From positions 1-64,000 of the forward strand of contig CAJTCL010000002.1 of NCBI GenBank assembly GCA_910575005.1: a stretch of 64,000 nt of DNA, read 5' to 3'. This document shows positions 17,649-27,831 of the stretch, one piece after another (the first letter of the stretch is position 1; each line of letters starts with the position of its first letter). Position numbers and translations under genes: made by a program. The notes beneath the pieces were generated by a model, which was not told where the DNA came from, searched no databases, and was given only the letters and a program-made list of their open reading frames with translations. Source of the stretch: Lachnospiraceae bacterium (GTDB lineage Bacteria; Bacillota; Clostridia; Lachnospirales; Lachnospiraceae).

Positions 17649-17707
17649 ATCTCATAGGATTAACGTGTCTTTTGACACCCTAATCATGTTAAGAAAAAAA
17701 TTTTCTA

Positions 17708-17736
17708 TTGATTTTTTTTGTGTTATAAGCTAGAAT
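17708..17736 (+). promoter_or_regulatory. Promoter of the dcw cluster
   Basis: TTGATT (17708-17713), a 17-base spacer and TAGAAT (17731-17736) lie 61 bases ahead of rsmH. There is no mraZ gene or obvious MraZ repeat (GTGG-type boxes) between them. Confidence 0.6.
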
Positions 17737-17796
17737 GGAAGAAAAACCCGAAATAAAAGCACGTAAAGGGCAGATAGCAGCCGGAAAGGAAGATTC

Positions 17797-18735
17797 GTGG
17801 AATTTAAACACAAATCAGTACTTTTGGATGAGACAATCGAATATCTAAAGATCAAACCTGGAGGAATTTATGTGGATGGCACACTGGGAGGCGGAGGACA
17901 TGCCTATGAAGTGTGCAGGCATCTATCTGAACAGGGTAAATTTATTGGTATTGATCAAGATGAGGATGCAATCTGTGCTGCGACAGAGAGACTGTCAGAG
18001 TTTGCAGATAAGATACAGATTATAAGAGGTAATTTTTGTGAGATGCAGCAGGCATTGGCAGCAATCAAAATATACAAAGTGGATGGTATTGTGTTGGATT
18101 TGGGCGTGTCATCTTATCAATTAGATGATCCCTCACGGGGCTTTACTTATCGGGTGGAAGATGCTCCACTGGATATGCGGATGGACCAAAGGCAGCGTTT
18201 TTCAGCCAAAGAATTGGTTAATACTTACAGTGAGATGGAGTTATACCGTATTATCCGCGAGTATGGGGAAGATAAATTTGCCAAGAATATTGCCAAGCAT
18301 ATTGTGGCGGCAAGGGCAGAAAAAGAGATAGAGACAACAGGAGAGCTGACTGATCTTATCAAGGCAGCGATTCCGGCAAGAGTACGAATGAATGGAGGCC
18401 ATCCGGCGAAACGGACATTCCAGGCGATTCGGATTGCATTGAATCGGGAGTTGGAGGTACTTTGTGAGTCGCTGGAGGGTATGATTGAGATGCTAAATCC
18501 AGGAGGGAGGATCTGTATTATCACATTTCACTCTTTGGAAGATCGGATTGTGAAGAACATTTTTAAGAAAAGTGAACATCCATGTACCTGTCCGAAGGAT
18601 TTTCCGGTATGTGTGTGTGGGAAGGAACCATTGGGTAAGGCAGTAACCAGAAAGCCCATAGTACCATCGGAGGAGGAAATTGAAAAGAATCCCCGTTCTA
18701 AAAGCGCAAAATTGCGAGTATTTGAACGGAGATAG
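17797..18735 (+). CDS. rsmH: 16S rRNA (cytosine-1402 N4)-methyltransferase
   Basis: This 312-residue RsmH (MraW) methylates C1402 of 16S rRNA using S-adenosylmethionine. Landmarks are [13 protein letters not shown] at the N-terminus, the cofactor motif [30 protein letters not shown], and [10 protein letters not shown] near the C-terminus. It starts at GTG 17797, with GGAAAGGA ahead. It is the first gene of the dcw cluster, as in most Firmicutes, but without mraZ in front. Confidence 0.97.
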   Translation: MEFKHKSVLLDETIEYLKIKPGGIYVDGTLGGGGHAYEVCRHLSEQGKFIGIDQDEDAICAATERLSEFADKIQIIRGNFCEMQQALAAIKIYKVDGIVLDLGVSSYQLDDPSRGFTYRVEDAPLDMRMDQRQRFSAKELVNTYSEMELYRIIREYGEDKFAKNIAKHIVAARAEKEIETTGELTDLIKAAIPARVRMNGGHPAKRTFQAIRIALNRELEVLCESLEGMIEMLNPGGRICIITFHSLEDRIVKNIFKKSEHPCTCPKDFPVCVCGKEPLGKAVTRKPIVPSEEEIEKNPRSKSAKLRVFERR

Positions 18736-18763
18736 ATAGGTAAAAAAGACAGGAGTTGAGAGT

Positions 18764-19291
18764 GTGAGACAGCAGGGAAATCGACATTACCAGGGAAGAA
18801 CAGGAAATTACATAGATGGAAATACGGTAAAGCGGATTCATGCACAGCCAAAGAAACACAGCGAAGAGGTACATGAGGAGCTGGTCCACAGACGAGAAGT
18901 GGAGCGTAAGCATAGAGAACGTAAGAAAAACGCCAGGACAGCAGCCAGAAAAAACATGGAGCGGGCGATGCAGATGAGTCCTGGATATGTGTTATTTCTT
19001 GCAGCGGCAGTAGTTGTGATGGTTACAGTGGTCGCCTGTTATTTGTTATTGTACTCAAATTTGAGTGCAAGAATGAAGCATGTGAACACCTTAGAAAGTG
19101 AAGTGATGAATCTTAAGAATGATAATGATGCTATGCAAAAGAAGATCAACACCTCAGTGGATTTGGAGACCATTCGCAAAAAAGCGATGGAAGAGCTTGG
19201 AATGGTCTATCCCTCGGAAGGTCAGATTAAGTATTTCGATGTAGATACGGAAGATTATATGAACCAGTATGAGGATATTCCAGAAAGGTGA
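18764..19291 (+). CDS. ftsL: Cell division protein FtsL-like
   Basis: This 175-residue bitopic protein has a long basic cytoplasmic N-terminus (1-73, rich in Arg, Lys and His), one membrane helix (about 74-97) and a short coiled coil outside (99-135), with the FtsL/FtsB-type ending DLETIRKKAMEELGMVYP. FtsL joins FtsQ and FtsB to activate the septal synthase. The call rests on this layout and on its place between rsmH and the PBPs. It starts at GTG 18764 behind AGGAG. The cytoplasmic tail is longer than usual. Confidence 0.85.
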   Translation: MRQQGNRHYQGRTGNYIDGNTVKRIHAQPKKHSEEVHEELVHRREVERKHRERKKNARTAARKNMERAMQMSPGYVLFLAAAVVVMVTVVACYLLLYSNLSARMKHVNTLESEVMNLKNDNDAMQKKINTSVDLETIRKKAMEELGMVYPSEGQIKYFDVDTEDYMNQYEDIPER

Positions 19292-19298
19292 TTTATCA

Positions 19299-21350
19299 TT
19301 GGCGAGCGTAAAAAGAACGATAAAAAGAAGAGAACCTGTAAAATTTTCCAGAAAGATGAAGAAAAAGCTTTTGGTGCTATTTGGCTTTGTAGTGCTTTCG
19401 CTGGGAGGATTAGTTGGAAGATTAGTCTATATTGAACAGGTAAAGGGAGAGGAGTATGAAAAGCAGGTACTAAGCCAGCAGGCTTATGGAAATCAGACAA
19501 TCCCCTATCAGCGTGGGGAGATTTTAGATGCCAAAGGAACTATTTTGGCATCGAATGTGGCTGTCTATAATGTGATTTTAGACTGTAAATTGATCAATGA
19601 CGATAAAGATAAGTATATGAAACCTACCATTGCGGCATTGCTGAAATGTTTTTCAGATGTAACAGAGGAGGAACTGATGGCAGCTTTGACCGATCAGCCT
19701 GACAGCCGCTATTTTGTCTTGCGCAGAAAATTATCGAATGAGGAAATTGAGGTTTTCCAAAAACTGCAGGCAGCGAAGGATAAAAAGGGTAAGAAGAAAA
19801 ATCCGAATGTGCAGGGAGTATGGTTTGAGAAGGAGTATAAAAGAGAACATCCATATAACACCCTTGCATGCAAAGTTTTGGGATTTACCACATCGGGCAA
19901 TGAAGGAATTGGAGGTTTGGAGGATTATTATAATGATACCTTAAATGGAGTGAATGGCAGGCAGTATGGTTATCTTAACTCGGATAATAATGTTGAGAAG
20001 ACGATCAAAGAGCCAATCAATGGTAAGACGCTTGTCACAACACTTGATTTAAATATTCAGACCATTATTGAGAAGAAAATTGCAGAATTTCAGGAAGCCC
20101 ACCGAGATGAAAACAGAATAGGGGATGGCAGTGAGCATACAGGTGTATTAGTTATGAATCCTCAAAATGGTGAAATATACGGGATGGCAGACAGTCATCC
20201 TTATGATCTGAATCATCCCTGGGATTTGAGTTCCTATTGTTCTCAGCAGGAGATTGACTCTTTTTCAGAAAAAGACCGCTTGGACAAGCTCAATACCATT
20301 TGGCAGAATTTCTGTATCACTTATACTTATGAGCCAGGTTCTACCGCTAAGCCTTTTACAGTGGCCACAGGTTTGGAGACGGGAAAGATTGAGGAGAGCT
20401 ATTACTGTGATGGTGTAGAGAAGATTGGAGGATACGATATCCGATGTGTCAATCGCTCTGGTCACGGGATGGAAACCATTGAGAAATCAGTAATGGATTC
20501 CTGTAATGATGCTATGATGCAGATGGCAGAGGATATCGGAACAGAAGATTTCTATAAATATCAGAATATCTTTAACTTTGGACTGCGAACAAATATTGAC
20601 CTTCCCGGTGAGGCCAGAACAGACGGACTGATCTATACCGCGGAGCATACAGATAAGACCTCTCTGGCCACCAATTCTTTTGGGCAGAATTTTAATGTGA
20701 CGATGGTGCAGCTTGCCAGTGCATTTTCTTCTCTGATCAATGGAGGATATTATTATCAGCCTCATTTGGTTAAGAAAATCATTGATGATCAGGGCAATAC
20801 TGTGCAGAGCATAGAGCCCACCCCGCTAAAGCAGACACTTTCTAAGCAGACCAGCGACAAGATGAAAGGTTATCTGTACAAAACAGTTTCTGAGGGGACA
20901 GGTAAGAGCGCCAAGGTTCCAGGTTATTCTATGGGCGGCAAGACAGGAACTGCACAGAAGGGCAATCGTGATGATAAGAAATATGTGGTGTCTTTTATTG
21001 GATTTGCTCCTGTTGAGGAACCGCAGGTTTTGGTCTATGTTGTCATTGATGATGCAAATGTTCCGCTTGAACAGCAGAGCAGTGCTCTGGCAACGGAAAT
21101 GGCAAAACAGATTTTTTCAGAGATTCTACCTTATTTAAATATTTTTCAGGATGAGGAACTGCCGCAGGATCAGACAACTTCCGAAGGGCAGGAGGGGTCA
21201 CAGGCTGGCAATGAAGATAACGGGAACCAAGGGACAGGGGAGCCGGAATATCCTTCAGAGGGTGCCCCTAGTGTGATGCCTGATGGTGGTGATGGGACTA
21301 CACAGGAGCCAGAACCGCTCGGCGATAATGTCATTCCAGAAGAACCCTAG
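19299..21350 (+). CDS. Class B penicillin-binding protein (first of a tandem pair)
   Basis: This transpeptidase of 683 residues starts at TTG 19299, with AAAGGTGA at good spacing just after ftsL; an in-frame ATG at 19269 inside ftsL lacks a site. It has one membrane anchor (about 20-43) and a PBP dimerisation domain. The catalytic triad motifs are S348-T-A-K351, S401-C-N403 and K548-T-G-T551. After about residue 605 comes an acidic, Gly/Gln/Pro-rich tail of about 75 residues, probably disordered. There is no PASTA domain. It is a FtsI/SpoVD-like septal or spore-cortex synthase; which of the tandem pair is the vegetative FtsI is unclear. Confidence 0.92.
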   Translation: MASVKRTIKRREPVKFSRKMKKKLLVLFGFVVLSLGGLVGRLVYIEQVKGEEYEKQVLSQQAYGNQTIPYQRGEILDAKGTILASNVAVYNVILDCKLINDDKDKYMKPTIAALLKCFSDVTEEELMAALTDQPDSRYFVLRRKLSNEEIEVFQKLQAAKDKKGKKKNPNVQGVWFEKEYKREHPYNTLACKVLGFTTSGNEGIGGLEDYYNDTLNGVNGRQYGYLNSDNNVEKTIKEPINGKTLVTTLDLNIQTIIEKKIAEFQEAHRDENRIGDGSEHTGVLVMNPQNGEIYGMADSHPYDLNHPWDLSSYCSQQEIDSFSEKDRLDKLNTIWQNFCITYTYEPGSTAKPFTVATGLETGKIEESYYCDGVEKIGGYDIRCVNRSGHGMETIEKSVMDSCNDAMMQMAEDIGTEDFYKYQNIFNFGLRTNIDLPGEARTDGLIYTAEHTDKTSLATNSFGQNFNVTMVQLASAFSSLINGGYYYQPHLVKKIIDDQGNTVQSIEPTPLKQTLSKQTSDKMKGYLYKTVSEGTGKSAKVPGYSMGGKTGTAQKGNRDDKKYVVSFIGFAPVEEPQVLVYVVIDDANVPLEQQSSALATEMAKQIFSEILPYLNIFQDEELPQDQTTSEGQEGSQAGNEDNGNQGTGEPEYPSEGAPSVMPDGGDGTTQEPEPLGDNVIPEEP

Positions 21351-21424
21351 TCAGAAGAATTTCAGCACATAACCTCATAAAGTCAGTAATAGATTGTAAT
21401 AACAGTTAATATGAGGTTTTGCTG

Positions 21425-23230
21425 ATGATTCGAAATAAAACCCATAATCGCAAAAAAATACTAATTATTTTTACAGCAGTTCTATTGGTCTTGCTGCTTT
21501 TAGCAGGGAGATTGGTCTATTTAATGGTGTTCTGTTCGGAGTACTATGGGAAGAAGGCAGAAGATTTACATGAGCGGGAGCGTGATATCAAGGCAGCCAG
21601 AGGCAAGATTATTGATGCCACTGGCACAGTACTTGCCACCAACCGCACCGTATGCACCATTTCTGTGATTCACAGTCAGATTGAGGATCCAGAAAGAGTA
21701 ATAGAAGTACTGACCCAGGAATTGGGAATGGAGGAAGACAAAGTTCGTAAGCGTGTGGAAAAAGTAAGTTCTATAGAGCGGGTGAAGTCTAATGTTGATA
21801 AAGAGACTGGAGACAAGATTCGCAATTACGGGCTTGCAGGGGTAAAAGTGGATGAGGATTACAAACGCTATTATCCATACAGTACACTTGCTTCAAAGGT
21901 TTTGGGCTTTACGGGAGGAGATAATCAGGGAATTATAGGTCTGGAGGTTATATATGAGGACTATTTAAAAGGTACCAATGGCAAGATTTTGACATTGACG
22001 GATGCCCGAGGAATTGAGATTGAGAATGCTGGAGAGCGCAGACAGGAGCCAGTAGATGGCAATAATCTGCATATCAGCTTAGATTACAATATCCAGATGT
22101 ATTGTGAGCAGGCAGCCAAAAAAGTGATGGAGGCGAAGTCTGCGGACAGTGTGTCAGTAATCGTGATCAATCCGCAAAATGGTGAGATTATGGCAATGGT
22201 CAATGTGCCAGAATTTGATCTCAATGATCCATTTACCCTGGTAAAGCCAGAGACGCAGACGTCTGTGGAATCTGTAGAGACAGCACAAGAGCAGAAGGAT
22301 AATAATCAGGATTTGCTTAATCAAATGTGGAGAAATCAATGTATCAATGATACCTATGAGCCAGGTTCTGTATTTAAGATTATCACTGCTGCATCTGCCT
22401 TTGAGGAAGGAGTGGTATCGCTGCAGGATAATTTTTTCTGTCCTGGATATAAGATGGTTGAGGATCGGCGAATCCATTGCCATAAACGTACAGGGCATGG
22501 GGCTGAGGATTTTACGCAGGGAATTATGAATTCCTGCAATCCAGTGTTTATTGAATTGGGGATGAGGCTGGGCACAGATAATTTTTATAAATATTTTAAA
22601 CAGTTTGGGCTTTTGGAGCGCACTGGCATTGACCTGCCTGGAGAGGCATCTACTATTATGCACAATAAGAAAAATGTTGGTCCAGTGGAGTTAGCCACAG
22701 TTTCTTTTGGTCAGTCTTTTCAGATTACACCCATTCAGCTTGTGACAACAGTATCTTCTTTGATCAATGGGGGGAATAGGATTACACCGCATTTTGGCGT
22801 TTCCGTGAAAGATGACCAGGGAAATTTAGTGGAAACCCTGCAATATAATGTCAAGGAAGGGATTGTCACGAGCGAAACTTCTCAGACTTTGAGAACTGTT
22901 TTGGAAAAGGTTGTGTCAGAAGGAAGCGGTAAGCGGGCCAAAATTGAGGGTTTCTCTATTGGTGGTAAGACAGCAACCTCTCAGACTTTGCCCAGAAGCG
23001 CCAATAAATATATATCCTCATTTTTAGGGTTTGCTCCTGCAGAGAATCCACAGGCATTAGCACTGGTAGTCATTAACAACCCACAGGGTGTTTATTATGG
23101 AGGAACCATTGCCGCCCCTGTAGTGCAGGAGATTTTTTCCAATATTCTTCCTTATCTTGGAATTGAGAAAAAGGAGGTGCCCAAAGAAGAGGCAGAAGAT
23201 ACCGATCATTCTGGGGAGACAGATGAATGA
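21425..23230 (+). CDS. Class B penicillin-binding protein (second of a tandem pair)
   Basis: This 601-residue protein starts at ATG 21425 with TGAGGT ahead. A membrane anchor (about 13-35) is followed by the PBP dimerisation domain and a transpeptidase domain with S315-V-F-K318, S370-C-N372 and, where KTG is expected, K515-T-A-T518. Gly-to-Ala in the third motif is unusual, and it lines the beta-lactam/substrate strand. It ends with a short acidic tail. It resembles the SpoVD/FtsI group and sits directly before mraY, the usual place of spoVD in clostridial dcw clusters. Confidence 0.92.
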   Translation: MIRNKTHNRKKILIIFTAVLLVLLLLAGRLVYLMVFCSEYYGKKAEDLHERERDIKAARGKIIDATGTVLATNRTVCTISVIHSQIEDPERVIEVLTQELGMEEDKVRKRVEKVSSIERVKSNVDKETGDKIRNYGLAGVKVDEDYKRYYPYSTLASKVLGFTGGDNQGIIGLEVIYEDYLKGTNGKILTLTDARGIEIENAGERRQEPVDGNNLHISLDYNIQMYCEQAAKKVMEAKSADSVSVIVINPQNGEIMAMVNVPEFDLNDPFTLVKPETQTSVESVETAQEQKDNNQDLLNQMWRNQCINDTYEPGSVFKIITAASAFEEGVVSLQDNFFCPGYKMVEDRRIHCHKRTGHGAEDFTQGIMNSCNPVFIELGMRLGTDNFYKYFKQFGLLERTGIDLPGEASTIMHNKKNVGPVELATVSFGQSFQITPIQLVTTVSSLINGGNRITPHFGVSVKDDQGNLVETLQYNVKEGIVTSETSQTLRTVLEKVVSEGSGKRAKIEGFSIGGKTATSQTLPRSANKYISSFLGFAPAENPQALALVVINNPQGVYYGGTIAAPVVQEIFSNILPYLGIEKKEVPKEEAEDTDHSGETDE

Positions 23231-23249
23231 TAGATACTTATATCAGATG

Positions 23250-23299
23250 GCAGGCGCGCAAAGTCTTTATTGCCAGCAAAGCTGACCTGTGCGCTGCCA
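23250..23299 (+). other. Inverted repeat before mraY
   Basis: GGCAGGCGCGCA near 23250 can pair with TGTGCGCTGCC near 23289-23299 across a loop of about 27 bases. It lies in the 160-base gap between the second PBP gene and mraY, with no T-run. It may be an attenuator-like or processing structure. Confidence 0.35.
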
Positions 23300-23390
23300 C
23301 AAGGACGCCAAGGCGTTTTTGAATAGTAAGAAGATAAAAAAGAAAGATACGGTGAGCATAAAGCATCGTAGAGCGAAGAGGTGTAAAAGG

Positions 23391-24356
23391 ATGGCACAGA
23401 GAGTAGTAATACCGGTATTGATTGCGTTTGCAATTACAGCAGTCTTAGGACCAATGGTGATTCCGGTTTTAAGAAAATTGAAGGTAGGACAGACAGAACG
23501 GGAAGAACTAAAATCACATCTAAAGAAAGCGGGAACGCCTACAATGGGCGGCCTGATGATATTAGCGGGAATTGTGGTGACTTCTGTGATTTATATGAAA
23601 GATTTCCCTGAGATCATGCCGATATTATTTGTGACAATTGGATTTGGAATTATTGGATTTCTGGATGATTACCTGAAAGTCGTGTTGCGCCGTTCGGATG
23701 GCCTGCTTCCCTGGCAGAAGATGCTAGGACAGATTCTGGTAACAGGGATTTTTGTGCTCTATATGACTCGCTATACAGATATCTCCACAAAAATGCTGAT
23801 TCCATTTACGGGAGGCTTTGAGCACGGGTTATATTTGAATTTGGGAATTTTAGCAATTCCAGTCATGTTTTTGGCAATCATTGGGACAGTCAATGGGGCA
23901 AATTTTACAGATGGGCTGGATGGTCTTGCTTCTAGTGTCACAGTATTGATTGCAGTCTTTTTTTCTGTTGCTGCTCTTTGGCGTGGCAGTGGTATTACAC
24001 CGATTACCTGTGCGGTAGCAGGTGCTCTGTTGGGATTTTTGTTGTTTAATGTCCATCCCGCAAAGGTGTTTATGGGTGATACAGGTTCCCTGGCACTGGG
24101 AGGCTTTGTGGCCTCTACCGCATATATGCTGCAAATGCCGATCTTTATCTTACTTGTGGCATTGATTTATTGGGTAGAATTATTGTCTGTTATGATACAA
24201 GTTACGTATTTTAAAATGACTGGCGGCAAGCGTGTGTTCCGTATGGCGCCGATTCATCATCATTATGAGTTGGGCGGCTGGTCTGAGACACAGGTAGTGG
24301 CAGTGTTTTCCATTGTCACTGCAATATTATGTCTGGTAGGATTTATGGCCTTGTAG
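23391..24356 (+). CDS. mraY: Phospho-N-acetylmuramoyl-pentapeptide transferase
   Basis: This 321-residue polytopic enzyme makes lipid I from UDP-MurNAc-pentapeptide and undecaprenyl phosphate. About ten membrane segments are seen. Family landmarks are KKAGTPTMGGLMI, FLDDYLKV (the acidic pair), NFTDGLDGLA and FMGDTGSLALGG, then MAPIHHHYEL near the end. The start at 23391 gives the usual length; an upstream in-frame extension has no family similarity. It follows the second PBP gene. Confidence 0.97.
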   Translation: MAQRVVIPVLIAFAITAVLGPMVIPVLRKLKVGQTEREELKSHLKKAGTPTMGGLMILAGIVVTSVIYMKDFPEIMPILFVTIGFGIIGFLDDYLKVVLRRSDGLLPWQKMLGQILVTGIFVLYMTRYTDISTKMLIPFTGGFEHGLYLNLGILAIPVMFLAIIGTVNGANFTDGLDGLASSVTVLIAVFFSVAALWRGSGITPITCAVAGALLGFLLFNVHPAKVFMGDTGSLALGGFVASTAYMLQMPIFILLVALIYWVELLSVMIQVTYFKMTGGKRVFRMAPIHHHYELGGWSETQVVAVFSIVTAILCLVGFMAL

Positions 24357-24381
24357 CAAAGGAGAAACAGGAGGAAAGAAA

Positions 24382-25749
24382 TTGAATTTGGCAGGAAAGA
24401 AATTTTTGGTATTTGGAACTGGCATCAGTGGGATTGCTGCCGCAGAGCTTTTAGTGCGCCGTGGTTTTCCAGTGGTTTTGTATGATGGAAATGAGAAGTT
24501 AAAAGAAGAGACCATCCGAGAGAAATCAGAACTTTTGGATCGTGTTGAGATTATTTTAGGCGATCTGCCAGAGTATATCCTTCACCACTGTGATATTGCA
24601 GTCTTAAGTCCTGGGGTTCCCACAGATCTTCCAGTGGTGGAGATGATGCGAAGCCAGGGCCTGGAAATTTGGGGTGAAATTGAACTTGCTTTTGCGTTTG
24701 AACAGGGGAAAATCCTTGCTGTGACAGGTACAAATGGGAAAACTACCACCACCTCTTTACTGGGGGCGATTATGGAACATGCTGTTTCTAAGGTGAAGAT
24801 TGTAGGAAATATTGGAATTCCTTATACTAGTGTGGTGACAGACACAGATTCAGAATCTGTGACAGTGGCAGAGATAAGTAGTTTTCAATTGGAGACAATA
24901 CATGAGTTTTGTCCGCAGATCTCTGCGATTTTAAATATTACGCCAGATCATCTCAATCGTCATCATACAATGGAAATTTATCAAAAGATGAAAATGCGGA
25001 TTGCCAAGAATCAGGGAAAGCATCAATATTGTGTGTTAAACTACGAAGATCCTCTTTTGCGGCAATTTGCAGGGCAGATAGAAGCACAGGCTGTATTTTT
25101 TAGCAGCCAGAGAAAGCTTGATCAGGGAATTTATCTGGATGGTGAGCAGATTATTTGGACATGGGACGGACAGGAGAGATTGGTGTGCGAGATCAAAGAT
25201 TTGCAGTTGATTGGAACACATAATTATGAAAATGTGATGGCTGCCGCGGCGATGGCTCTGTTGTTTGGAATTTCTTTAGAAAAAATACAAGAAGTTTTGG
25301 TTCGTTTTACAGCAGTTGCGCATAGAATAGAGTATGTGACCACAAAGCGCGGCGTTCGTTTTTACAATGATTCCAAGGGAACTAATCCAGATGCAGCTAT
25401 TCAGGCAGTACGTGCTATGAAGTGGCCTACACTGCTGATTGGAGGCGGTTATGACAAAGACTCAGAGTATGACGACTGGATCAATGCTTTTGATGGAAAA
25501 GTAAAAAAATTGATTCTTTTGGGTGCTACCAGGGAAAAAATCCGCGATACAGCAGTGAGACTTGGGTTTTCACCAGAAGATATTGTGCTTGTGGAAAACT
25601 TGCAGCAAGCAGTAGAGCTATGTTATGCCAATGCACATAAGGGAGATGCCGTATTATTGTCGCCGGCCTGTGCAAGTTGGGGAATGTTTGAGAATTATGA
25701 GCAGAGAGGTGATTTGTTTAAGGAGATGGCAAGAGCATTACAGGAATAG
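24382..25749 (+). CDS. murD: UDP-N-acetylmuramoyl-L-alanine--D-glutamate ligase
   Basis: This 455-residue Mur ligase adds D-Glu to UDP-MurNAc-Ala. The N-terminal Rossmann motif FGTGISGIAA (11-20) is followed by the ATP loop TGTNGKTTTTSL (115-126), NITPDHLNRH, HRIEYV with FYNDSKGTNPDA, and the C-terminal LSPACASWGMF. It starts at TTG 24382 with GGAGGAAAG ahead. The other cytoplasmic Mur ligases (murC, murE, murF) and murG are not in this cluster. Confidence 0.97.
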   Translation: MNLAGKKFLVFGTGISGIAAAELLVRRGFPVVLYDGNEKLKEETIREKSELLDRVEIILGDLPEYILHHCDIAVLSPGVPTDLPVVEMMRSQGLEIWGEIELAFAFEQGKILAVTGTNGKTTTTSLLGAIMEHAVSKVKIVGNIGIPYTSVVTDTDSESVTVAEISSFQLETIHEFCPQISAILNITPDHLNRHHTMEIYQKMKMRIAKNQGKHQYCVLNYEDPLLRQFAGQIEAQAVFFSSQRKLDQGIYLDGEQIIWTWDGQERLVCEIKDLQLIGTHNYENVMAAAAMALLFGISLEKIQEVLVRFTAVAHRIEYVTTKRGVRFYNDSKGTNPDAAIQAVRAMKWPTLLIGGGYDKDSEYDDWINAFDGKVKKLILLGATREKIRDTAVRLGFSPEDIVLVENLQQAVELCYANAHKGDAVLLSPACASWGMFENYEQRGDLFKEMARALQE

Positions 25750-25787
25750 TATAAATGTGAAAATGATATCGTGATAGAGGTGCTGGT

Positions 25788-26903
25788 ATGGGCAGAGAAC
25801 AAAATGCTGACAAAAGACAAAGAGACATCCGGTATTTTGACTACAGTCTTCTGCTGATCGTATTTTTTCTCGTATGCTTTGGACTGGTCATATTGTACAG
25901 CACAAGTTCTTATAATGGACAGGTCAAATTCAAGGATAGTGCCTACTATTTGAAAAAGCAGATAATGGCAGATGTACTGGGGATTCTGGTGATGGCGTTC
26001 ATTGCACAGATTGATTATCGTGTCTGGAAAAGATTTTGGCTTCTTGCCTATGCAGGGGCATTTGGAATGTGTACCTTGGTATTGTTTATCGGACAGGAAC
26101 TAAATGGTGCAAAGCGTTGGCTAAAGCTTGGACCTATAAGCTTTCAGCCCTCTGAAATGGCGAAAGTTGCAATTATTGTTTTTCTGGCAACCATCATTAG
26201 CAGGATGCCGAAACAGATGGGAAAGTTTACGGCCTTGATTAAGGTGATGCTGCTAGTCATGCCTATGGTAGTAATTGTGGCTTCAGAAAATTTAAGTACA
26301 GCAATTATTATTTTGGGAATTGCCATTTGCCTTGTCTTTGTGTCCAGTCCCAAATATATGCAATTTATAGTAATGGGAGGCGTGGTCATTGCATTTGGGA
26401 CAGCGTTTATCATGTTGGAATCTTACCGTGCAGAACGATTAAAGATTTGGTTGGAACCAGAAAAATATGAAAAAGGCTATCAGACGCTTCAGGGTTTGTA
26501 TGCCATTGGTTCCGGCGGATTGTTTGGGAAAGGGTTAGGCGCCAGTATGCAGAAGCTGGGGTTTGTGCCTGAAGCACAGAATGATATGATATATTCCATT
26601 ATCTGTGAGGAATTAGGATTATTTGGGGCAGTCTGCGTGATTTTGTTGTTTGTAATTTTGATCTGGCGTTTTATGGTAATTGCCAGCAATGCTCAGGATC
26701 TGTATGGGGCGTTGATTGTAAGCGGTGTGCTTGCCCACATTGCCATTCAGGTTATATTAAATATTGCCGTAGTGACAAATACGATACCAAATACAGGTAT
26801 TTCCCTGCCGTTTATCAGTTATGGTGGAACTTCAGTAGCATTTCTGTTGGCAGAAATTGGTTTGGTACTCAGTGTGTCCAGAGGAATACGGCTGGAGGAA
26901 TAG
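25788..26903 (+). CDS. ftsW: FtsW/RodA-family peptidoglycan polymerase
   Basis: This 371-residue SEDS protein has about ten membrane helices. Landmarks are the loop LNGAKRWLKLGPISFQPSEM, ASENLSTA, and FVPEAQNDMIYSIICEELG, cited here in part, and the C-terminal PNTGISLPFISYGGTS. SEDS proteins polymerise glycan with a cognate class B PBP, two of which lie just upstream. The position in the dcw cluster favours FtsW over RodA. Confidence 0.93.
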   Translation: MGREQNADKRQRDIRYFDYSLLLIVFFLVCFGLVILYSTSSYNGQVKFKDSAYYLKKQIMADVLGILVMAFIAQIDYRVWKRFWLLAYAGAFGMCTLVLFIGQELNGAKRWLKLGPISFQPSEMAKVAIIVFLATIISRMPKQMGKFTALIKVMLLVMPMVVIVASENLSTAIIILGIAICLVFVSSPKYMQFIVMGGVVIAFGTAFIMLESYRAERLKIWLEPEKYEKGYQTLQGLYAIGSGGLFGKGLGASMQKLGFVPEAQNDMIYSIICEELGLFGAVCVILLFVILIWRFMVIASNAQDLYGALIVSGVLAHIAIQVILNIAVVTNTIPNTGISLPFISYGGTSVAFLLAEIGLVLSVSRGIRLEE

Positions 26904-26906
26904 GAT

Positions 26907-27656
26907 ATGGGAAAGCATAAAAAAAAGCAAAGGAAAAAATGGAAGATAGCCATATTGGTTATCCTTTACATTCTGCTATTTCTCTCTGTGGGAGCGTTAA
27001 TTGTGGTAAAGTTATTTACTGTCGAAAAAGTGGAAGTTACAGGAACAAAACACTATACAGAGGGAGAGATAGAATCATGGCTTTTAAATGATGAATATTC
27101 TTGGAATAGTATGTATGTCTACATAAAATATAAATTTTCAAAGCCAAGGGAACTTCCTTTTGTGGAATCTATGGATCTTTCCCTGAAATCTCCTCATACT
27201 TTAAAAGTGAAAGTACAGGATAAGGCATTGGCAGGGCGAGTTTATGTAAAGACACTGGGGCAGAATGCTTATTATGATAAAGATGGAATTGTAGTGGAGA
27301 TGTCCTCAGAGGTGATAAAAGGAGTTCCCAATATCAGTGGGCTGGATGTGGATAAGATTGTGCTCCATGAGAAATTGCCTATCAAGGGCAAAAGTGTGCT
27401 TAAAAATTTGTTAGCCCTGACGCAGATGTTAAAAAAATATAAGTTGGAGCCTGACAGTATTAAATATGGAGAAGAGGGCAGCTATACATTAAAGTATGGA
27501 AAGCTCTCCGTACTTCTGGGACAGGCTGAGAATTTGAATCAAAAGATCGAAAGACTTTCTTATATTATGCCGGATTTGGAAGAACAAATGGGAACATTAC
27601 ATCTGGAAAGCTGGACGGAAAATACTACAGATATTACATTTGAGAAGTCCGACTGA
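26907..27656 (+). CDS. ftsQ: Cell division protein FtsQ/DivIB
   Basis: This 249-residue bitopic protein has a basic cytoplasmic tip (KHKKKQRKKWK), one membrane helix (about 14-37) and a POTRA-like domain beginning FTVEKVEVTGTKHYTEGEI. FtsQ/DivIB domains follow (ALAGRVYVKTLGQNAYYDKDG). It starts three bases after ftsW stops, so the two are coupled. It bridges FtsL/FtsB and the septal synthase. Confidence 0.92.
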   Translation: MGKHKKKQRKKWKIAILVILYILLFLSVGALIVVKLFTVEKVEVTGTKHYTEGEIESWLLNDEYSWNSMYVYIKYKFSKPRELPFVESMDLSLKSPHTLKVKVQDKALAGRVYVKTLGQNAYYDKDGIVVEMSSEVIKGVPNISGLDVDKIVLHEKLPIKGKSVLKNLLALTQMLKKYKLEPDSIKYGEEGSYTLKYGKLSVLLGQAENLNQKIERLSYIMPDLEEQMGTLHLESWTENTTDITFEKSD

Positions 27657-27802
27657 GTGTTGAGTTTTTTTATTATGGGACCAAAAGCCTCTGTTACCAG
27701 TGACAGAGAGATCAAACGATAGAGAATAATGTAAAAAAAACAGGAACAATAGGGATTGTTGAGTGGGAGATATAAAAAACTCGCAAAAATGAAAAAATGT
27801 TA

Positions 27803-27831
27803 TTGATTAATTTTATAAAAAATTATATGAT
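27803..27831 (+). promoter_or_regulatory. Predicted ftsZ promoter
   Basis: TTGATT (27803-27808), a 17-base spacer and TATGAT (27826-27831) lie in the 270-base gap before ftsZ. This suggests ftsZ has its own transcript. The rest of the gap is AT-rich with no gene. There is no ftsA between ftsQ and ftsZ. Confidence 0.55.
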
